Source: CAWEDP01 sp963807925
Lineage (GTDB): Bacteria; Acidobacteriota; Vicinamibacteria; Vicinamibacterales; CAVVIG01
Direction: 5' to 3'
Assembly: GCA_963807925.1 (NCBI GenBank)
Contig: CAWEDP010000003.1
Coordinates: 434,001-498,000, forward strand
DNA: 64,000 nucleotides
Positions 36,922 to 46,474 of the stretch are shown here, piece after piece. The notes below the pieces were generated by a model, which was given only the letters and a program-made list of their open reading frames with translations, had not been told where the DNA came from and did no database searches. Position 1 is the first letter of the stretch, and every line of letters starts with the position of its first letter. The position numbers and the translations under genes were made by a program.

Positions 36922-39548
36922 ATGAGTTCCCGTCCCGGCGCGGCCGACGCTGTGAGTGGGCCGCGGAGCCCTGAAGTCCCCGCCATCGGATCCGGCGGCG
37001 AGACGCCTCCCGCGAATCGCGACATCCCGCCACAGCTGGGGCTCCGCTATTTCCAGTTCCTGGAGGCGGCCCTCGACGAAATCCTCGTGTTCAGCCGCGA
37101 CGGCCGGCTCGAGTACATCAACCGGCGGGCTGCCGCTCGTCTCGGGGTTCCGCCCTCGTCGATCATCGGACTTCACATCCGCGAGGTGCTGCCGACCCCG
37201 TTGGTCGCGCTGGCGCGGGAGCAGGCGGCCCGCGTTTACGCGATGCGGGCGCCGGTCTACGGCGAGCACGCGGTCGCCTTTCCGGACGGGACGTCGGGAT
37301 GGCGCAGTGCGTGGTTCGTGCCCCTCAAGACCGACAGCGGGGAGATCCAGGGGATCCTGTGCATCGCCCGCGACATCACGGCCCGCAAGCGTACGGAGAC
37401 CGAGCTCCTCGACAGCCGCGAGGCCTACAAGAATCTCGCGCACTCCAACTCGCGCCTGCTGCAGGCGGTCGAGGCGTCGGCTGAAATCATCTTCATGACG
37501 GACCGGGACGGGGTGATCACCTTCGTCAACCGCGAGTTCGAGCGCGTGTACGGGTACACGGCGGACGAGGTGGTGCAGCGGACGACGCCGCGGATTCTGA
37601 AGGGCGGCGACCAGTCGCCACAGGTACTACGAGACGTTCTGGCAGCGGCTCTCGCGCGGCGAGGTCGTCCGAGGCGAGTTCGTGAATCAGACGAAAGACG
37701 GCCGGCGCATCGCGGTGGACGCCGCGGTCAACCCGACCTGGAACGACGAACGAACGGCGATCGTCGGGTTCCTCGCCATTCAGCAGGACATCACCGAGCG
37801 CAAACAACGCGAGGACGAGCTCCGCCGCCGCAACCTCGTGCTGGCCACCGAGCACAACACCACGCTCGACGGCATTCTCGTCGTCGACGAACACGACCGC
37901 GTGCTCTCGGTGAACGATCGCTTTCGCGAAATGTGGGAGTTCCCGCCCGATGCCCCGCTGAGCGAGTCCGGCGCCGCCGTGATCGAAGTCCTCGTGAGCA
38001 AGCTGGCCGACCGCGAGCACTGCCGTCAGGAACTGCATACGCTGGCCGAGCATCCCCAGCAGGTGATGCACCGGGAAGTCGAGTTGCGCGACGGCCGGAC
38101 CTTCGATCGGTATACGACGCCGATGCGCGATCCCGACGGCGCGTTCTACGGGCGCGTGTGGTTCTTCCGCGACGTCACCGCGCGCAAGCACAACGAGAAC
38201 CAGCTGCTGCAGACGCAGAAGAAGCTGCGACACAATGCGTTTCACGACGCGCTGACCGGGCTGCCCAACCGGTCTCTGCTCGAGGAGCGGCTGGACCGCG
38301 CGCTGACGGCGATGGCGCGGCACCCGGACCGCGTCTTTGCGCTCGTCTTCATCGATCTCGACAACTTCAAACGGATCAACGACAGTCTCGGTCACGCCGC
38401 CGGCGACCGTCTGCTCGTGGACTTCAGCCGCCGGCCTCGAGTCGTCGGTGCGGAAGGAAGACACGGTCGCCCGGCTCGGCGGCGACGAGTTCGTCATTCT
38501 GACCGGAACGCTCAAGACTCCTTCCGAGGCCAGCCAACTCGCCGAGCGCATCCACGAGCAGCTGCGCACGCCGTTTCTCTGTGGGGGCCACGAGGTCGCC
38601 GTCACCGCCAGCATCGGCATTGTCGACGGCACCGAGGAGCGGCCGGTGACGGTTCAGACGCTGCTGCGCGACGCCGACACCGCCATGTACGCCGCGAAGA
38701 AGAACGGCAAGAACCACACGCAGGCGTTTCGCATCGACATGCACGAGCAGGCGATCGAGCGGCTCAACCTGGAGCACGAGTTGCGGGGCGGATTCGAGCG
38801 GGGCGACTTCGTGGTGCACTACCAGCCGCTCGTCGACGCGCGGACCGGCCGGATCACGGCGTTCGAAGCGCTCGTACGGTGGCGGCACGCGGAGCGGGGC
38901 CTGTTGCGGCCGTTCGAATTCATCGCGGTGGCGGAAGAGATCGGGCTGATGATTCCTCTCGGCGAATGGGTGCTCCGGTCGGCATGCGCCGAAAGCATGG
39001 CGTGGCAGGCCGCAGGTCTCCCCCCCGTGCGCGTCGGCGTCAACCTGTCGCTGAGCCAGTTTCGCGATGCCGGGCTGGTCGATCTGGTCGAGCGCGTGCT
39101 GCGCGAGACCGGCATCGAGCCCAGTCTCGTCGAGCTGGAGCTGTCGGAAGACATCGTCCTGAGCGCCCAGGACTTCACGGTTCGCCAACTGGAAGGGCTG
39201 GCGCAACTCGGCGTGAGGCTGTCGATTGACGACTTCGGGATCGTCCACACGTCGGTTCGGTACCTGGCCAATTTCCCGATCGCCACGCTGAAGATCGACA
39301 AGTCGTTCCTGCGCGGCGGAGTGCCCGGACATGCCGGCGGCGTGGTGATGAAGGCGCTGATCGCCCTCGGTCACAGCCTGGAGCTGAACGTCGTCGTCGA
39401 GGGGGTGGAAACGTCCGAAGAAGCGGCGTTCGCCAGGAACTGCGGCTGCGACGAGATTCAGGGGTTCTACACCGGACCGGTCGTGGGGGCCGACGAAGCG
39501 CGCGCGGTCCTGACCTCGGAACGCGAGCGGGCGTCACGACATCGGTGA
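36922..39548 (+). pseudogene. PAS-PAS-PAS-GGDEF-EAL c-di-GMP enzyme, two frameshifts
   Basis: Joined length is about 875 residues. There are three PAS-like segments (DEILVFSRDGRLEYINR; IIFMTDRDGVITFVNREFE; GILVVDEHDRVLSVNDRF), then the GGDEF domain (HDALTGLPNRSLLEERL, RLGGDEFVIL) and the EAL domain (FEALVRWRH, ELELSED, DDFGIVHTSVRYL, KIDKSFL, EGVETSEEAA). The GGDEF active site is intact. The EAL has the metal-binding Glu and Asp and the Lys, but the loop after DDFG differs from the usual DDFGTGYSSL. Frame breaks near 37623 and 38435 are each mended by deleting one base. It lies between a sensor kinase and an HD-GYP protein, forming a c-di-GMP cluster. Confidence 0.78.
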
Positions 39549-39631
39549 ACCGAGCGCGATGACGGCGGGGTTCCACAGCCGCGGCGCCCGGAACGGCCGG
39601 GCGCCGGCTGGCACGATGCGCGATCGGGTCT

Positions 39632-41542
39632 TCAGTGCACCAGCGATGCGCGAGTCTGGCTCGGAACGCCCGGCATGCGTCGATTGGCGATCCATTCAAT
39701 GCCAATCTCCTGGGCAAGCACGCCGATCCGCCGCACATCCGCCTCCGAAAACCGGCTGGGCCGCCGGAGGTACACGGCGAGCACCCCCACGAGGTCGCCG
39801 AGCGCGAACACCGGCATTGCAGTGCAGACGCCCAACCCGAGGCGTCCGGCGTCATCTCCCAGGTCGAGACCCGGATCGGAGTTGACGATCGTATGACGGT
39901 ACGCCGCCACCCAGCCCACCAGCCCTTCGCCGAGGCGAACCCTCAGATCGGCGATGGCGGTGGAAATCGATGACGTCGCCTGGACGGCAGTGAGCACATC
40001 GTCGGTGCCGTCGCCGGTGCGCATGAACAGGCAGCCCTCTGCCAGAGGCCAGGCCTCCGCGATGCGGGCACCGAGCGTTGCGCCGTCGAGCGCCCGCGCC
40101 GGCGCCGCGTCGGCGGCGGGTGCCGCCTGCCGCACGGCGCGGGCGGCCAGATCGTCAGGCTGCTCGGACACCCGCTGCGAATCATCGAGGCGATGATCTT
40201 CGCGCCGCAGCGTCGGCAGGAGCCCGATGAACTGGTCGACCACGAGCGGATCGTACATGTTGCCCCGCCGATTCTGCAGAATCGCGATCGCTTCTTCGTC
40301 GGTCATCCGGCGCCGATACGGCCGATCCGAGGTGAGGGCATCGAAGCAATCGACCACCGTGACGATGCGGGCGCCGAGCGGGATAGCCTCGCCCGCGAGC
40401 CCATCCGGATAGCCGCCGCCGTTCCACCACTCGTGGTGGTGTCGGACGATGGGGACGACCGGATAGGGAAATCCGACCGCGGTCAGGATTTCGGCACCCT
40501 TGGCGGCATGCGGCTTCATGCGCTCGAACTCGGCAGGGGTGAGCGCGCCAGGCTTGTTCAGCACGTAATCGGGAACCGCCAGCTTGCCCACGTCGTGCAG
40601 CAGCGAGGCCGCCTGCAGCGCCTTGAGATCCAGGGCGTCACTGACGCCGAGGGCACGCGCGAGCGCGACGGTGTGGCGCTGGACGCGCCGGATGTGCCCG
40701 TGCGTGACCTGATCCTTCGCGTCGACGGCAACCGCCAGCGTCTCGATCGTCGCCTGGTACAGATGTTCGACTTCCGCGATGTGCTGGTGCGCGTCTTCCA
40801 CGCGATTCGCCGCCGTCTTGTACGCGGAATACGACAGCAGCAGGACCGGCGCGACCAGCCCGATGACCTCGAGGTTCACGCCCACGTTGCGGTCCACCGC
40901 CAGCGTCGCGAGGGAGGCGGCGGCATAGTAGTTGATGCCCAGGTAGAACGCGTGCTGCGCCCACGTCGCGAAGACGGATCCGCCGTTCTCGAGCGCGACC
41001 GCCGCCGCCTGCAGAACGCTATTGAGGAGGAAGTAGGTCGCCGTCATCGCGATCACCGAAAGCAGGAGCATCGGCCGGCTCGGCCCGTCCGGCTGCGACG
41101 CCATCCGGCTGACGGCGAACAAGACAGTCGCCGCGGCGTATGTCGAAACGGCCGGCTCGGCGATGTTGAACAGCGTGCGATAGATCCGCCGATCCTTCTG
41201 CCACCACGAGATCCAGAGGCCGTCGACGGCGACCGTGAGCGTGGCCGGGCCGGCCCCGAACAGCAGGATCGACGTGAAGACGAAGATCTCCGACACCGAC
41301 ACGGTCGAGGGCATGCCGGGCACTTTGATCGAGAACCGGCTGCTGGCCAGCGTCAGCAACGCCAGCAGCACGACCCACAGGTTCAGCGTCGTCCGGGTGA
41401 GGGCCGCGACGGCGCCCACAAGAGCGAGGGCTCCGCAGGCGCCCGTGACGAGCACGAACAGCCGCAGCGGCAGCTCCGAGGGCGATGCGTCCCGTTCGCT
41501 GTCACGGAAGCGCCGCGGGATCTGCGCAAGATTCGCGGTCAT
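39632..41542 (-). CDS. Membrane HD-GYP phosphodiesterase with GAF domain
   Basis: A 636-residue protein, in one frame. About eight N-terminal TM helices form a membrane sensor (LALLTLASSRFSIKVPGM, FVFTSILLFGAG) similar to that of the kinase at 33766. Then the HD-GYP domain: LLHDVGKLAVPD near residue 310, the HHHEWWNGGGYPDGL segment, and a GARIVTVVDCFDALTSDRPYR segment, all intact. The C-terminal 150 residues look like a GAF domain. HD-GYP enzymes degrade c-di-GMP (some also cGAMP). It ends 84 bases from the GGDEF-EAL gene and faces it. Confidence 0.93.
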   Translation of the reverse strand: MTANLAQIPRRFRDSERDASPSELPLRLFVLVTGACGALALVGAVAALTRTTLNLWVVLLALLTLASSRFSIKVPGMPSTVSVSEIFVFTSILLFGAGPATLTVAVDGLWISWWQKDRRIYRTLFNIAEPAVSTYAAATVLFAVSRMASQPDGPSRPMLLLSVIAMTATYFLLNSVLQAAAVALENGGSVFATWAQHAFYLGINYYAAASLATLAVDRNVGVNLEVIGLVAPVLLLSYSAYKTAANRVEDAHQHIAEVEHLYQATIETLAVAVDAKDQVTHGHIRRVQRHTVALARALGVSDALDLKALQAASLLHDVGKLAVPDYVLNKPGALTPAEFERMKPHAAKGAEILTAVGFPYPVVPIVRHHHEWWNGGGYPDGLAGEAIPLGARIVTVVDCFDALTSDRPYRRRMTDEEAIAILQNRRGNMYDPLVVDQFIGLLPTLRREDHRLDDSQRVSEQPDDLAARAVRQAAPAADAAPARALDGATLGARIAEAWPLAEGCLFMRTGDGTDDVLTAVQATSSISTAIADLRVRLGEGLVGWVAAYRHTIVNSDPGLDLGDDAGRLGLGVCTAMPVFALGDLVGVLAVYLRRPSRFSEADVRRIGVLAQEIGIEWIANRRMPGVPSQTRASLVH

Positions 41543-41551
41543 GTATGGCCG

Positions 41552-42181
41552 TTAGTGTCCTGTTCCCTGATGCTCGCGACCGGATCTCCATTCATCCGCC
41601 AGAATCGACCACATCACGTGGTTGCGCACGGTCACGTTCGTCCGAAAGCTGCCCCGAAGCGTCCCTTCGGCGGTCGCGCCCAGCTTCTCGAGCGCGGCGT
41701 TGCCCCGGCCGTTTTCGGCGACGGCCCGCGCCTCAAGCCGAAACACGCCGAGCGTGTCGAACGCGAAGCTCAGCATCAGATCCGCCGCCGCGCCGAAGAT
41801 GCCGGTGCCCCAGAGCGGCTCGGCCAGGGCGAAGCCCCATTCGGCGGTCGAAAAGTCCGGTTCGATCGGCCAGATCTGCACCACACCGACCGCCCGCGGC
41901 CGCCCCGCCGGGACGATGCCGAAACAGAAGTGCGCTTTCCGGCGTCGCTGCCATTTCGCCCATCGGATGAAGCACTTGAAATGGTCGACGGTCGCCGGCA
42001 CGGGAGCCATGTACTTCACGACTGCGGGGTTCTTCAGCGAGTCGAGCAGCGACTCGGCATCGGCGGCCTCGAGCTCCCGCAGCGTCACCAGCGTGTTGCG
42101 CATCGTCGGGAGTCCGCGCCGCCACCAGTCCGGGTCGCTCGCAGTCGATCGACCGTGCCCGGCGTTCGGTTGGGCCGTCAT
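41552..42181 (-). CDS. GNAT-family N-acetyltransferase (RimJ-like)
   Basis: A 209-residue GNAT protein. LVTLRELEAADAESLLDSL is the start of the RimJ/RimL type fold; PLWGTGIFGAAADLMLSFAF is the acetyl-CoA binding motif A region, and FRLEARAVAENGRGNAALEKLGATAEGTLR is the typical motif B. Such enzymes acetylate N-termini or small amines. It lies 10 bases upstream of the HD-GYP gene in transcription order. The first 25 residues may be an over-long start. Confidence 0.85.
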   Translation of the reverse strand: MTAQPNAGHGRSTASDPDWWRRGLPTMRNTLVTLRELEAADAESLLDSLKNPAVVKYMAPVPATVDHFKCFIRWAKWQRRRKAHFCFGIVPAGRPRAVGVVQIWPIEPDFSTAEWGFALAEPLWGTGIFGAAADLMLSFAFDTLGVFRLEARAVAENGRGNAALEKLGATAEGTLRGSFRTNVTVRNHVMWSILADEWRSGREHQGTGH

Positions 42182-42222
42182 CCGGTTCAGCCTTCGTCGG
42201 TTTCGTGGTCCTGCCGTTCGGG

Positions 42223-44004
42223 CTATTTGATGTCCATGTTCGAGCGCTCGAGGTTGCTCAAGCTCGTCGAGGTCGAGGCGCCGCCCAGGCCCTCAAGATT
42301 ACCCCAGACCACGCGGTTCGCTGTCGTCGCGTCGTTATCGAGGCTTCCCCAGGTGGTGGCGGGTCCATAGCTCTCGCCGATCAGGGCGTTCCCCCAGATG
42401 ACCCGGTTCCCCCAGACCACCTGATTGCCGTCGAATACGGTGCTGTTGCCCCAGATGACCCGGTCGCCCCACACCACCCGATTCCCCCAGATGACGCGCA
42501 ACGCCCACGCCGGATCGTTCGTGAAGAGCTGGTTGCCCCAGATGACGCGATCGCCCCAGACGACCCGCTGTCCCCAGGCCAGGGTCTGGCCGCCAACCGT
42601 CGTGGACGTGGCCACGCCGGTCGCGAGCCACCAGGAACCAGCGGCGACGTTCGGGTCGATGGCCGCGGCCAGCTCCAGGGCTCCGCCGATGTTCAGCGCG
42701 CCGGCGCCCTGGGTCAACGTATCGTAATTGGGCATGGTGAACGCGGTGTACTGCAGAATGGCCTTTACGGCGTTCGGCGGCAGCAGCGTTCCCGGATGGT
42801 TCGTGCGACTGGCCTCGAGCACCGCCGCGACCGCGCCGGTCACGACGGCCGCCGACATGCTCGTGCCGCTCAGGCGCATCAGGTTGCACTTGCCGGCGGT
42901 CTTGATGACCCCGCGCGGGTAGTCCTTGATCAGGCTGCACTTGTCCGGGACGTCGGAGGCGAGGTGCCCGCCGGGCGCAACCAGGTCGGGCTTCTGGAAC
43001 GCGTCGTACCAGGTCGGTCCACGCGAGCTGTACCACGCCACCACGTCGTCGTCGCGCGTCACGGTGTCATTGGTCTCGATTGCGCCGACAGTAATGGCAT
43101 CCGGAGCATTTCCCGGCGACGTGATGCCGCCGTATCCGACCTCATGAGTCGTTGGGTCGCCGCCGAAATTGCCTGCCGACGCGACGACCACGATGCCGCT
43201 CGCCACCGCATTCTCCACCGCCTGAACGAGCGGGTCGTCGGCTGCGGGCTCGTAGATGGGATGGCCGAGCGACAGGTTGATGACGTCGATGCCGTAGGCG
43301 GTCTTGTTCGCGATCGCGAAGTTGATGGCGTTGACGACGTTGCTGGTGTACCCCGCCCCGTTCTCGTCGAGCACCTGGAGGACGATGAAGCGCACACCCG
43401 GTGCGATGCCCTGGTAGAGACCGTTGGTCGTGCTCCCGTCGCTGCCAATCAGGCCCGCCACATGCGTCCCGTGGCCGAAGGCATCCTTGGGGTTCTGCTG
43501 GACCGGAGAGCCACTCAAGAAGGTGTACGAGGCCGTGACGTTGTCGAGGTCCTTTCCGGGCACCATCCCCGAGTCGATCACGGCGACGCCGATGTTCCGG
43601 CCGGTATAGGTGCGCGGCAGCAGCGCTTCGGTGCCGAGCAGCACGTCGTCGTCGAGGTCTGACGACTTGGCCAGGCTCTTGACCGGGGCGTCCGAGGACA
43701 CCCGCTCGACGTCCGGATCGCTGGCAATCGTCCGGAGCTCGCCCAGTGGCAGTTCAGCCACGAGCAGATCGGGCGAGGTCGAGATCCAGGAATGCCCGCC
43801 TCTCACCGCGTTGATCCGGCCCTGCACGTGCGCTGCGGCCCGCCCGCGCGTTCGAATCAGCACGCGAACCGGCTGATTCGCTGAATGCTGCGAGGCTGCG
43901 ATGAGCGCCTGATCAAGCTTGCCCTTCCAGGCGCTCGACCCCGGGACCGACCACAACGCGAGCGCCGCAAGCAGCGTCACAAGGATCAAAGAGGTTCGTT
44001 TCAT
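42223..44004 (-). CDS. Secreted subtilisin-like serine protease with WGN repeats
   Basis: A 593-residue S8 peptidase. The signal peptide (SLILVTLLAALALWSVPGSSA) is followed by an I9-like prodomain (residues ~25-110), then the catalytic domain with Asp in VAVIDSGMVPG (~143), His in GHGTHVAGLIG (~177) and Ser in SGTSMSAAVVTGAVA (~395). The triad is complete. The C-terminal 110 residues consist of repeated (V/I)(V/I)WG(N/D/Q) motifs, which are not part of the protease fold. The enzyme probably acts outside the cell. It has no obvious partner gene. Confidence 0.93.
   Translation of the reverse strand: MKRTSLILVTLLAALALWSVPGSSAWKGKLDQALIAASQHSANQPVRVLIRTRGRAAAHVQGRINAVRGGHSWISTSPDLLVAELPLGELRTIASDPDVERVSSDAPVKSLAKSSDLDDDVLLGTEALLPRTYTGRNIGVAVIDSGMVPGKDLDNVTASYTFLSGSPVQQNPKDAFGHGTHVAGLIGSDGSTTNGLYQGIAPGVRFIVLQVLDENGAGYTSNVVNAINFAIANKTAYGIDVINLSLGHPIYEPAADDPLVQAVENAVASGIVVVASAGNFGGDPTTHEVGYGGITSPGNAPDAITVGAIETNDTVTRDDDVVAWYSSRGPTWYDAFQKPDLVAPGGHLASDVPDKCSLIKDYPRGVIKTAGKCNLMRLSGTSMSAAVVTGAVAAVLEASRTNHPGTLLPPNAVKAILQYTAFTMPNYDTLTQGAGALNIGGALELAAAIDPNVAAGSWWLATGVATSTTVGGQTLAWGQRVVWGDRVIWGNQLFTNDPAWALRVIWGNRVVWGDRVIWGNSTVFDGNQVVWGNRVIWGNALIGESYGPATTWGSLDNDATTANRVVWGNLEGLGGASTSTSLSNLERSNMDIK
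42290..42590 (-). repeat. WGN repeat tract in the protease C-terminus
   Basis: The encoded protein repeats a short unit of the form RV(V/I)WG(D/N) about nine times, with variable inserts (for example QLFTNDPAWAL and STVFDGNQ). The DNA shows matching imperfect repeats of GTGGGGGAATCGGGT type on the coding strand. Confidence 0.8.
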
Positions 44005-44180
44005 GGTGAAAAGCTCATGCGCAACCGCGGTACCAAAGGTCTCAGTCCGTTTTGTTGGGGAATCTCAGTCGACTGGGAAAGCGGTCGCCGAGTCGTGCTC
44101 CTTAATGGAACACAATGTGCGAAATATGTGCCTAACTGAGACAGTATGAAGCGGCGTTCGGAGGCGTGTCACGATAGGTC

Positions 44181-44444
44181 ATGGATGAACCGACACCCGC
44201 CGACGTCGTGCACGCGGCGCTCGACGCCCTGTTGCAGGTCGCTGCGAAATCGGCCGACGATTTGCGCAGCTTTCATGACACGGTCGCGAGGGCGCCGCGC
44301 GCGTCGCTGCCGCCGTTCCCCCGGTCGAGCGTGGTCCTGGCCGAGCGCGTGATCGACGACCTGACGAAGGTGGACCTCGATCTTCGTCGGATCCTTGCCG
44401 CGCTCGGACTGCCGGAATCGCCGGGCCGCGACCACCGGGGGTAG
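44181..44444 (+). CDS. Small hypothetical helical protein
   Basis: An 87-residue frame from ATG 44181. The sequence is helical (VVHAALDALLQVAAKSADDLRSFHD, VVLAERVIDDLTKVDLDLRRILAALGL). It is divergent from the protease gene and convergent with the first DUF190 gene, ending 5 bases from it. No family recognised. The opposite strand is also open, so this is a moderate call. Confidence 0.45.
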   Translation: MDEPTPADVVHAALDALLQVAAKSADDLRSFHDTVARAPRASLPPFPRSSVVLAERVIDDLTKVDLDLRRILAALGLPESPGRDHRG

Positions 44445-44448
44445 CGGG

Positions 44449-44805
44449 TCACCCGTCGTGGGGCGGCTGCCCGCTCTCGCGGTGCGTGTACCGGATCACG
44501 TCCACGTCTGAAATCGCGATCAGGCCCTCGCCGACCATCCGTTCGAGGATCGGAAGAAACCGTTCGACCTTCGCCGCCTCGTCGATGATGCACACCATGA
44601 TGGGGAGATCCGACGAGGTGAGCAGGTGGCGTCGGTGGATCCGGCTGCTCGCGCCGTAGCCCTCGATGCCGCGATACGCCGTGGCGCCCGCCAGATCCTG
44701 CCGGCGCGCCTCCTCGACGATCGCCTCGTGGAGCGGCCTTCCCTCCCAGCGATCGTCCTCGCCGAAGTGAATCCGGATCATCTTCGCGGAGCCTTGCAGC
44801 TTCAT
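44449..44805 (-). CDS. DUF190 (PII-like) protein
   Basis: A 118-residue single DUF190 domain: KMIRIHFGEDDRWEGRPLHEAIVEEARRQDLAGATAYRGIEGYG, then SSDLPIMVCIIDEAAKVERFLPILERMV and the C-terminal DVIRYTH. DUF190 proteins share the trimeric fold of PII signal proteins and are usually found beside crcB/fluc fluoride channels or transporters. It follows a two-domain DUF190 gene by 19 bases on the same strand. No channel gene is in the window. Confidence 0.93.
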   Translation of the reverse strand: MKLQGSAKMIRIHFGEDDRWEGRPLHEAIVEEARRQDLAGATAYRGIEGYGASSRIHRRHLLTSSDLPIMVCIIDEAAKVERFLPILERMVGEGLIAISDVDVIRYTHRESGQPPHDG

Positions 44806-44824
44806 GACGGCTGCTCCATCGGCC

Positions 44825-45526
44825 TCACTTCGGCCCCATTCGGTGCGTGTATTTGATCACGTCGACATCCGACATGACGACCAGCCCTTCCTCCACCATC
44901 GTCTCGAGCAGCGGCAGGTACGCCTGGATCTTCGATGCCTCGTCGACCACCGTCAGCATGATTGGCCGATCGCTCGAGAGGCTCAGCCGCTTTTCCGTGT
45001 GAAACCGCCGGTGGGCGCCGTACCCGGAGATGCCGCGGTACACGGTGACGCCCGCGATGTCGTGGGCACGGAGGCTCTCGACGAGGGCGTCGTACAAGGA
45101 TTTGCCACGCCACATGTCGCTTTCGCCGATGAAGATCCGGACGAGCTTCGCCTGGCCCTTCAGCGTCACCGGCCGAAGCGGCAGTGCGGCGGCGGCGGCG
45201 CCGGGAGCCGTGAGAACGGTCGTGTCCTGGATCTCGACGAGTCCGTCGCCGACCATCTGCAGCAGCCTGGGGAGCAGCGACTCGAGCCGCTCTTTCGAGT
45301 CCACGAACTCCACCTTGACCGGCAGGTTCTCGCTGACCTCGAGAATCCGCGCGGTGTGCAGGTGGTGGTCCGCGCCGAAGCCGGCCACGCCCTTGGTCAC
45401 CGTGGCGCCCGAGACGCCGTGATAGAAGAGATAGTTCAGCACACCGAGATAGAGCGGCTCGCCGTGATGGCGCGCTCCCTCGCCGACATACACCGTCACT
45501 TTTCTCGCCGGCCCCGCATTCAGCAT
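44825..45526 (-). CDS. Tandem two-domain DUF190 (PII-like) protein
   Basis: A 233-residue protein with two DUF190 domains: the first at residues ~8-105 (KVTVYVGEGARHHGEPLYLGVLNYLF, GATVTKGVAGFGADHHLH), the second at ~125-225 (AKLVRIFIGESDMWRGKSLYDALVESLR, GVTVYRGISGYGAHRRFH, DVDVIKYTH). The two domains and the neighbouring single-domain protein could form a mixed trimer equivalent to one and a half fused PII cores. Ligand unknown. The window shows no crcB or transporter partner. Confidence 0.93.
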   Translation of the reverse strand: MLNAGPARKVTVYVGEGARHHGEPLYLGVLNYLFYHGVSGATVTKGVAGFGADHHLHTARILEVSENLPVKVEFVDSKERLESLLPRLLQMVGDGLVEIQDTTVLTAPGAAAAALPLRPVTLKGQAKLVRIFIGESDMWRGKSLYDALVESLRAHDIAGVTVYRGISGYGAHRRFHTEKRLSLSSDRPIMLTVVDEASKIQAYLPLLETMVEEGLVVMSDVDVIKYTHRMGPK

Positions 45527-45592
45527 GGCCCCACGACTCCATCGGGACGTGACACGTCACCTCACCTCGCCTTCAGCCGATCATCCGGGTGA

Positions 45593-46435
45593 TCACCCTG
45601 CGGCGGCGTCGAACCGTGCGGCCATCGCGGCGAATGCGGGCGTCGGGCGGGTCCAGCGCAGGTCGTCCACCGCGTCGAACAGCGCGAGGTCGGTCCTGAG
45701 CGTCGCCAGGTCACGAAAGAGCAAGGCGCGGTCCCGCTCGCGGGCGAGCGTCAGCGCCAGCGATCCGGCGTTGGCGGCGTTCACGCCCCAGGTGCGCCAA
45801 TCGTCGGGAATCGCTTCGAGATGCTTGTACTTCCCCAGCACGGCCGCCGTCGATTTCGGTCCCCACCCTCGCAGTCCCGGGTAGCCATCCGCCGCGTCGC
45901 CGACCAGCGCCAGATAGTCCGGCATGGAGGCCGGCGCCACGCCGAACCTGGCGACGACGCCGGCCTCGTCGCGAATGACGCGCTGGCGGCGGTCCATCTG
46001 CACGACGCGGGTGCCGCGGACCGACTGCGCGAGATCCTTGTCCGGCGTGCAGATGATGACGCGCGTCACGCGCCGGTCGCGCGCCGCCGCTTCTGCGGCC
46101 GACGCCAGCGCATCGTCGGCCTCGTACTCCACCATCGGCCAGACCGCCACTCCGAGCGCCGCCAGCGCATCCTCGAGAAGCGGGAATTGCGCCAGCAGAT
46201 CGGCCGCGATGCCTTCGCCGGTCTTGTAGCCGGGCCACAGTCGGTTGCGAAACGACTCGATCACGTGGTCGGTGGCGACGCCGATATGCGTCGCGCCGCC
46301 GTTGATCATCCCGAGCACGGACGAGACGACCCCGCGCACGGCGCCAATCTCCACGCCGTCACGATCGCGCGCGGAGGGCACCGCGTAATAGTGGCGGAAC
46401 AGTTCGTAGGTGCCGTCGAGGAGATGGACGTCCAC
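45593..46435 (-). CDS. 5'-3' exonuclease/flap endonuclease (Pol I N-terminal-like)
   Basis: A 280-residue protein starting at GTG 46435. It has the FEN-type motifs: LLDGTYELFRHYYA near the start, the acidic YEADDALASAAE, CTPDKDLAQSV, and the H3TH region LVGDAADGYPGLRGWGPKSTAAVL. The acidic cluster for two metal ions is complete. It is a stand-alone 5' nuclease, like the N-terminal domain of DNA polymerase I, possibly acting in repair or primer removal. Neighbours do not suggest an operon. Confidence 0.9.
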   Translation of the reverse strand: MDVHLLDGTYELFRHYYAVPSARDRDGVEIGAVRGVVSSVLGMINGGATHIGVATDHVIESFRNRLWPGYKTGEGIAADLLAQFPLLEDALAALGVAVWPMVEYEADDALASAAEAAARDRRVTRVIICTPDKDLAQSVRGTRVVQMDRRQRVIRDEAGVVARFGVAPASMPDYLALVGDAADGYPGLRGWGPKSTAAVLGKYKHLEAIPDDWRTWGVNAANAGSLALTLARERDRALLFRDLATLRTDLALFDAVDDLRWTRPTPAFAAMAARFDAAAG

Positions 46436-46474
46436 GGGCGGATGCCACTCGATTGTACTCGTCGCCGGCGCGCG

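Noticed and set aside
40193..42370. Long plus-strand frame (725 codons) antisense to the HD-GYP and GNAT genes
   Set aside because: Arg/His-rich shadow without motifs; the minus strand carries complete enzyme motifs.
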